NCBI GenBank assembly: GCA_007123195.1
Contig: SKLO01000264.1
Span: 1 to 11,710 of the forward strand
Reading direction: 5' to 3'
DNA from: Verrucomicrobiales bacterium
GTDB lineage: Bacteria; Verrucomicrobiota; Verrucomicrobiia; Verrucomicrobiales; SKLO01
DNA: 11,710 bases
The notes under the pieces were generated by a model. It was given only the letters and a program-made list of their open reading frames with translations. It was not told the origin of the DNA and ran no database searches. Of this stretch, positions 6,063 through 11,710 are shown in pieces. Made by a program: the position numbers and the translations under genes. How positions within the stretch are numbered: the stretch's first letter is position 1; every line of letters begins with the position of its first letter.

Positions 6063-7745
6063 TCAGGTGTATTTCAGGACCTCCTCGATGGTGGTCTTGC
6101 CTGAGTAGATATTGCGCAGGCCGTCCTCGCGGAGGCCGATCATGCCCATCTCGATGGCCTTGTGGCGGATTTTGAGCGAGGGCGCCCGCTGGGTGATCAG
6201 CTCGCGGATGGCGTCGTTCATGTCAAGCAGCTCGTAGAGGCCGGTGCGGCCCTTGTAGCCGGTCTGGCTGCAGGATTCGCAGCCGGCGCCGGTGTAGAAC
6301 TCCTTGTCGCCGACGTCGGCCGGCGACAGCCCGAGCTGGAGCAGGATCGACTCGGTGGGCTGGTAGGCGGTGCGGCAATCCTTGCAGATGGTGCGGAGCA
6401 GTCGCTGGGCCAGCACCCCCTCGAGGGTGGCGGCGACGAGGAAGGGTTCGGTGCCCATGTCGACCAGACGGGTGACGGCGCCCGGGGCGTCGTTGGTGTG
6501 CAGGGTGGAGAACACCAGGTGGCCGGTGAGCGAGGCCTGGATGGCGATCTGGGCGGTTTCGAGGTCGCGCATCTCCCCGACCATGATCTTGTCCGGGTCC
6601 TGGCGCAGGAAGGCCCGCAGCACGCGTGAGAAGGTCAGGCCGATGGCATCGTTCACGGGCACCTGGATGATGCCGTCGACGTCGTATTCCACCGGGTCCT
6701 CGGCGGTGAGGATCTTGACGTCGACGGTGTTCACCCTGCGCAGGGAGGCGTAGAGCGTGGTGGTCTTGCCGGCGCCGGTGGGTCCGGTGCAGATGAAGAT
6801 GCCGTTGGGCTTGGACACGGTGTCCTCGATGTAGGCCTTGAGGTCGGGGGGCATGCCGAGGTCCTCGAGGTCGAGATCGATGGATGACCGGTCGAGCACC
6901 CGCAGCACCACGCTCTCGCCGTGCTGGATGGGCAGCGAGGAGACCCGCATGTCGACCGAGCGGCCGTCGACCTCCTTCATGATGCGGCCGTCCTGGGGCA
7001 CCCGGCGTTCGGCGATGTTCATGTTGGACATCACCTTGATGCGGGAAATGATCGAGTCCTTGAGGTGCAGCGGCGGCGGCGCCATCTCGTAGAGGGAGCC
7101 GTCGACCCGGTAGCGGATGCGGAAGTCGTGCTCGAACGGCTCGAAGTGGATGTCGGAGGCCTTTTCCTTGATGGCCTGGTAGAGCACCAGGTCGACGTAG
7201 CGGATGATCGGCGCCGAGTTGGCCTCCTGTTCGAGCGCCTTGACGTCGAGTTCCTCGCCTTCGGTGCCGGCGCTGATGCCCAACTGGTTGAGCATCTCGT
7301 CCATCGAGTCGCTGTCGCCGCCGTAGTGCTCGGAGATGAGGTTCTCGATCTGCTCGCTGCGAGCGACCACCGGCAGCACGGGTTTGCCGAGGGCGAACCG
7401 GAGGTCCTCCAGCACCTGTGGGTCCAGCGGGTCGACCAGGGCCACCTGGAGTCCGTCGGCGCCGTAGTGGACGGGCAGGGCGCCGTGCAGGCGGGCCATG
7501 CCGGCGGGAATCACCGCCAGCAGTTCCTTGGGCGGTTCAAAGCCGCTGAGGTCGAGGTATTCGGCGCCGATTTCGTCGGCGATGGTGGCGTAAAACTGGT
7601 CGATGTTCTCGACCACGCCGTAGTCCTCGAGGGCACGGGCGATGGTTTTGCCGCCCTGTTCGGCGATGATCTTGATGTCATCGGCCTGGTCCTTGTCGAT
7701 GAGGCCGCGGCCGATGAAGGTTTCGAGAATCTGGTCCTGGTTCAT
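6063..7745 (-). CDS. gspE: GspE/PilB-family assembly ATPase, first copy (downstream of the pair)
   Basis: This 560-residue cytoplasmic AAA-type ATPase should form a hexamer that drives pseudopilus or pilus extension through GspF. An N-terminal MshEN/T2SSE_N-like domain spans about 1-145. The ATPase core has Walker A 'GPTGAGKTT' (321-329), the Asp box 'ILTAEDPVEY' (345-354), Walker B 'IMVGEMRDLETA' (387-398) and the His box 'STLHTNDAP' (413-421). A zinc-binding tetracysteine has C454/C457 and C489/C492 (C-x2-C-x31-C-x2-C). The tetracysteine is found in extension ATPases and absent from the retraction ATPase PilT. All key residues are present and the length is normal for the family. The start at 7745 follows a GC-rich palindrome (7754-7768) instead of a Shine-Dalgarno site. 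It lies 105 nt downstream of a second gspE and 159 nt upstream of gspF. Confidence 0.95.
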   Translation of the reverse strand: MNQDQILETFIGRGLIDKDQADDIKIIAEQGGKTIARALEDYGVVENIDQFYATIADEIGAEYLDLSGFEPPKELLAVIPAGMARLHGALPVHYGADGLQVALVDPLDPQVLEDLRFALGKPVLPVVARSEQIENLISEHYGGDSDSMDEMLNQLGISAGTEGEELDVKALEQEANSAPIIRYVDLVLYQAIKEKASDIHFEPFEHDFRIRYRVDGSLYEMAPPPLHLKDSIISRIKVMSNMNIAERRVPQDGRIMKEVDGRSVDMRVSSLPIQHGESVVLRVLDRSSIDLDLEDLGMPPDLKAYIEDTVSKPNGIFICTGPTGAGKTTTLYASLRRVNTVDVKILTAEDPVEYDVDGIIQVPVNDAIGLTFSRVLRAFLRQDPDKIMVGEMRDLETAQIAIQASLTGHLVFSTLHTNDAPGAVTRLVDMGTEPFLVAATLEGVLAQRLLRTICKDCRTAYQPTESILLQLGLSPADVGDKEFYTGAGCESCSQTGYKGRTGLYELLDMNDAIRELITQRAPSLKIRHKAIEMGMIGLREDGLRNIYSGKTTIEEVLKYT

Positions 7746-7753
7746 ACGGGTGT

Positions 7754-7768
7754 CGCGGCCGGGCCGCG
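7754..7768. repeat. 15-nt GC palindrome in the gspE-gspE gap
   Basis: CGCGGCC (7754-7760) and GGCCGCG (7762-7768) flank one central base in the 105-nt gap between the two gspE genes, 9 nt before the downstream start codon. In RNA it could form a small hairpin of about five pairs where a Shine-Dalgarno site would normally be. A role in lowering or timing translation of the downstream gspE is speculation. The rest of the gap shows no promoter. Confidence 0.3.
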
Positions 7769-7850
7769 GAAGGTGAAAGTCGGGTGAGGAGGCCGGTGGT
7801 GGTTGGCGGGTCGTGTGGCCGGCGCACCGGGTCTGGCGGTCGCGTCGGGG

Positions 7851-9539
<1,689 letters not shown>

Positions 9540-9649
9540 GGGCGAGTCGTGAAATCTGAAATCTGGTTGAACGGGCGGGTCTGGCCCGGTCGGGGATGGC
9601 GGCCGGCCGGAGCCGGGTGCGGCGCGGGTGGGCGCGGACTGAGATGGCG

Positions 9650-9678
9650 ATTGTGAAGCCACGGCGGCGCAACGTCAA
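9650..9678 (-). promoter_or_regulatory. Sigma70-like promoter of the secretion block
   Basis: On the minus strand TTGACG (9673-9678, five of six consensus bases) and CACAAT (9650-9655, four of six) are separated by 17 nt. Transcription would start near 9643 and leave a leader of about 100 nt before the gspE start at 9539. The position favours 9539 over the upstream in-frame ATG at 9662. It shares the intergenic region with the regulator gene that reads the other way. Confidence 0.45.
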
Positions 9679-9708
9679 GGCGCAGGCGCAACCAATCTTC
9701 AGCCTCCC

Positions 9709-9742
9709 GGCCGTCGCCGCGGCGACTGGACGGATGACGGCC
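9709..9742. promoter_or_regulatory. Nested inverted repeats upstream of the XRE-cupin gene, operator candidate
   Basis: A perfect 14-nt palindrome lies at 9713-9726 (GTCGCCGCGGCGAC). Overlapping it, GGCCGTC at 9709-9715 is the reverse complement of GACGGCC at 9736-9742, with 20 nt between. They sit in the 281-nt divergent gap, about 100 nt before the regulator start and about 30 nt upstream of the gspE -35 box. XRE-family dimers bind such two-fold sites, and many autoregulate. In GC-rich DNA short palindromes also arise by chance, so this is only a candidate. No other gene or RNA was seen in this gap. Confidence 0.3.
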
Positions 9743-9820
9743 CGGCGGCTGGGACGCCGCCTGACAGGATGAAGCGATTCCATTCTTGCCCGTTGGCTCG
9801 GTTCAGTTCATGCTGGGCGG

Positions 9821-10522
9821 GTGGAGCCATTGTTGAACAAGAGCGGCCTTGTCGCGGAGGGGTCGGACGACGGCGGGTTGTCGCGCCGGCTGGGCGAGCT
9901 GGTGAGGAAGCTGCGGAGCCAGCATGGTTTGTCCCTGAGGGCGCTGGCGGCCAAGGCCGAACTGAGCAGCGGGCTGATCTGTGAGCTTGAGCAGGGACGG
10001 GTCAAGCCGACGGTGCGCACGCTGCTGAAGCTGGCGGATGCTCTCGGGGTGCGCGCGGACCTGTTTCTTGGGGCGGTGGCCGGCAGTGGTGGCCTGGGGG
10101 CGGACGCCCCAATCGAACGGGTGATCGACCATAAGGCCGTCGATGGGGCGGTGGTATTGCGGCGGCAGGAGCGGTCGCGGATGAAGCTGGCCAACGGCCT
10201 CAAGTGGGAGGGGCTGCTGCCCGGGGTGACCCCGGGTTGTTCGTTTGTGCAGCTTGAGCTGCCGCCCGGCGGCACCGCTGACGACCAGCTGCTGACGCAC
10301 CTGGGCTCGGAATTCGGGCTGGTATTGTCCGGCCGCATGCAGGTCGAGTTGGATGGCCGGGTGCATGAGCTTGAGCAAGGGGACTGCATCTATTTCGAGT
10401 CTTCGATTCCGCACCGGCTGAGCAACCCCGGGTCGGTGCCCCTGACCGTGTTGTGGGTGAATTTTGGTTCGTCTGCAACTTACCCCGGGGGCGCCGCGTT
10501 CAATTCTCCGAACAATGAGTGA
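9821..10522 (+). CDS. XRE-family transcriptional regulator with C-terminal cupin sensor domain
   Basis: The 233-residue frame has an XRE helix-turn-helix at about 21-83, with 'GLSLRALAAKAELSSGLICE' covering the two DNA-contact helices, then 'LEQGRVKPTVRTLLKLADAL'. A cupin_2 fold follows at about 142-215: 'GSEFGLVLSGRMQVELDG' and 'LEQGDCIYFESSIPHRLSN'. Proteins of this build bind an operator as dimers and sense a small ligand in the cupin. Cupin motif 1 has H160 and E164 but not the usual H-x-H pair, and motif 2 keeps H198, so metal binding may be changed or lost. The start is uncertain: GTG at 9821 has no good ribosome site, whereas TTG at 9833 is preceded by GGAG (9823-9826) at 6-nt spacing and would remove four residues. 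The stop overlaps the next start by 8 nt, which ties the regulator to the efflux gene. Confidence 0.9.
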   Translation: MEPLLNKSGLVAEGSDDGGLSRRLGELVRKLRSQHGLSLRALAAKAELSSGLICELEQGRVKPTVRTLLKLADALGVRADLFLGAVAGSGGLGADAPIERVIDHKAVDGAVVLRRQERSRMKLANGLKWEGLLPGVTPGCSFVQLELPPGGTADDQLLTHLGSEFGLVLSGRMQVELDGRVHELEQGDCIYFESSIPHRLSNPGSVPLTVLWVNFGSSATYPGGAAFNSPNNE

Positions 10523-11710
10523 AGACAGCCCGACAGCGACACCAGCCAGCGAGCCACCGCGTGAGGGTGGCGACTCAGAAGCCCCCGACGGGCATCGCGG
10601 CCGGCCGGGGGCCTGGGTGGTGGTGATTGGTCTGGCCGTGGTGGCTGCGGCGGGGAGCTGGCTGATTCTCACCGGCAATGACAGCGGCGACGGCGGTGGC
10701 CGGCCCGGCGGGGGCGTGGTGGAGGTGGATGGTTATGTGGTGGAGAGCCGGGAATTCATCGCCGAGGTGGAGGCGTTGGGCACGGTGCGGGCGCGCGAGA
10801 GCGCCGAGATCTCCGCCAACGTCACCGAGGTGGTGGAGGAGCTGTTGTTTGAGGGCGGGCAGCAGGTTGAAAAGGGCGATCCGCTGGCAAGACTGAGTGC
10901 CGCCGAGGAAGAGGCGGCGCTGGCCTCGGCCCAGGCCACCCTGCTGGAGCAGGAGCGCGAGGTGGAGCGATTGGAAAGCCTGGTTGAGGACGGGGCGGTG
11001 CCGCAAATCCGGCTTGAGGAAAGGGTCACCATGCTGGAGATCGCCCGCCAGCAGATTGCCGAGGCCGAGGCGAACCTGCGTGACCGCAACATCGTGGCGC
11101 CGTTCTCAGGCGTGCTGGGTCTCCGTCGGATCAGCGTGGGCGCGCTGGTGACGCCGGGCACCGTGATTACGAACCTCGACCAGATTGACAGTGTGTATGT
11201 GGATTTCACCGTCGCCGAGGCCTATCTGGCGGACCTGCGGCCGGGCCTGACCTTGATCGCCAGGGCGGCGGCCTACCCGGACGAGCCGTTTGAAGCCGAG
11301 GTGCTGGCGGTTGATTCGCGGGTCGATCCGGTGACGCGCGCTTTGGAGGTGCGGGCGGAGATTGACAATGCCGGGCACCGGCTGCGGCCGGGCATGCTGC
11401 TGACGACGCGGTTGCAGCGCGACCCGCGGGAATCGCCCGGGGTGCCCGAGCGCTCACTGACCCAGCTGGGCGAGCGCGCCTTCGTGTTCGTGGTCGAGGA
11501 TGGCGACGAGGGCGATCCGGAGGTCAAGGTGGCCAGGCGGCGCAACGTCGAGATCGGCCGCCGTATTCCCGGCTGGGTGGAAATTCTCAGTGGCATCGAG
11601 GTCGGGGAACGCATTGTGAGCGACGGGGTCATCAGCCTGACCGACGGCACCGCGATCAGGGTGGTGGGCGAATTTGAAAAGCCGTCCGAACCGTTTGACC
11701 CGCGCGACCG
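10515..11710 (+). CDS. RND efflux periplasmic adaptor (membrane fusion protein), cut by window edge
   Basis: From the ATG at 10515 the frame stays open for 398 codons to the window end. Membrane fusion proteins bridge an inner-membrane RND pump and a TolC-like outer channel. After a cytoplasmic Pro/Glu-rich tail comes one membrane anchor at about 34-52 ('WVVVIGLAVVAAAGSWLIL'), so it is anchored by a helix and not by lipid. Then come the first lipoyl half (about 97-128), an alpha-helical hairpin (129-190), the second lipoyl half ('NIVAPFSGVLGLRRISVGAL', 192-211), a beta-barrel domain (about 228-300) and a membrane-proximal domain. The hairpin tip has R152 and L156 with the spacing of the TolC-docking RLS motif, but Pro163 where Ser is usual. 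The type resembles MdtA/MexH-like adaptors. The start lies inside the regulator's stop (ATGAGTGA), which predicts translational coupling. The C-terminus, probably short, and the permease lie beyond the edge. Confidence 0.9.
   Translation, partial: MSEDSPTATPASEPPREGGDSEAPDGHRGRPGAWVVVIGLAVVAAAGSWLILTGNDSGDGGGRPGGGVVEVDGYVVESREFIAEVEALGTVRARESAEISANVTEVVEELLFEGGQQVEKGDPLARLSAAEEEAALASAQATLLEQEREVERLESLVEDGAVPQIRLEERVTMLEIARQQIAEAEANLRDRNIVAPFSGVLGLRRISVGALVTPGTVITNLDQIDSVYVDFTVAEAYLADLRPGLTLIARAAAYPDEPFEAEVLAVDSRVDPVTRALEVRAEIDNAGHRLRPGMLLTTRLQRDPRESPGVPERSLTQLGERAFVFVVEDGDEGDPEVKVARRRNVEIGRRIPGWVEILSGIEVGERIVSDGVISLTDGTAIRVVGEFEKPSEPFDPRD

Noticed and set aside
6921..7787. Plus-strand open frame of 288 codons antisense to the downstream gspE
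   Set aside because: Same composition effect; the opposite strand has all ATPase motifs intact.
9550..9565. Tandem TGAAATC repeat just before the upstream gspE start
   Set aside because: There are only two 7-bp copies; this is too short to call a regulatory or mobile repeat.
9540..9662. N-terminal extension of the upstream gspE to an ATG at 9662
   Set aside because: The 41 added residues are Pro/Ser/Arg-rich without family similarity, and the promoter-like boxes at 9650-9678 would put this ATG upstream of the transcription start.

Overview
The window is GC-rich bacterial DNA with seven complete protein genes and one gene cut off at each end. The best guess for the source is a member of Verrucomicrobiota, perhaps the Opitutia side. 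This rests mainly on my recognition of the GspF sequence type (lysine-rich linker, then a very conserved 'LLRGLTVLGKQEPNP' block) and on the layout of two tandem GspE ATPases, one GspF and one GspG-like prepilin. It is an inference, not a measurement. Shine-Dalgarno sites are weak or absent at almost every start, so starts were chosen from domain boundaries, signal peptides and promoter positions.

Layout. (1) At 1-430, minus strand, is the N-terminal part of a concentrative nucleoside transporter (CNT/NupC type), running off the left edge. (2) At 681-2441, plus strand, is enzyme I of the phosphoenolpyruvate phosphotransferase system with all the catalytic residues checked. It is followed by 2531-3658, plus strand, an exported Yellow/major-royal-jelly-protein-like beta-propeller. 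(3) From 9539 down to 3726, minus strand, is a secretion/pilus assembly block in the order gspE (second copy), gspE (first copy), gspF, gspG. Promoter-like sequences stand before the upstream gspE, before gspF and before gspG. A perfect 15-bp hairpin lies between gspF and gspG. (4) From 9821 rightward, plus strand, is an XRE-cupin regulator whose stop codon overlaps by 8 nt the start of an RND-type efflux membrane fusion protein, which runs off the right edge.

How the parts work together. The four minus-strand genes encode the motor (two hexameric ATPases), the inner-membrane platform and the main pseudopilin of a type II secretion or type IV pilus-like machine. No secretin, prepilin peptidase, minor pilin or retraction ATPase is visible here. 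The regulator and membrane fusion protein look like one translationally coupled unit, with a pump permease expected just beyond the right edge. Enzyme I has no HPr or EII partner in the window, so it may serve a regulatory or dispersed PTS.

I do not see a clearly new system. The points most worth a second look are the tandem GspE paralogues that differ next to Walker B, the short-leader gspG promoter, the XRE-cupin/efflux coupling with a nearby palindrome, and the RLS-like docking motif in the membrane fusion protein. Antisense reading frames several hundred codons long cover the secretion genes; they are products of strong third-position GC bias and are not called as genes.
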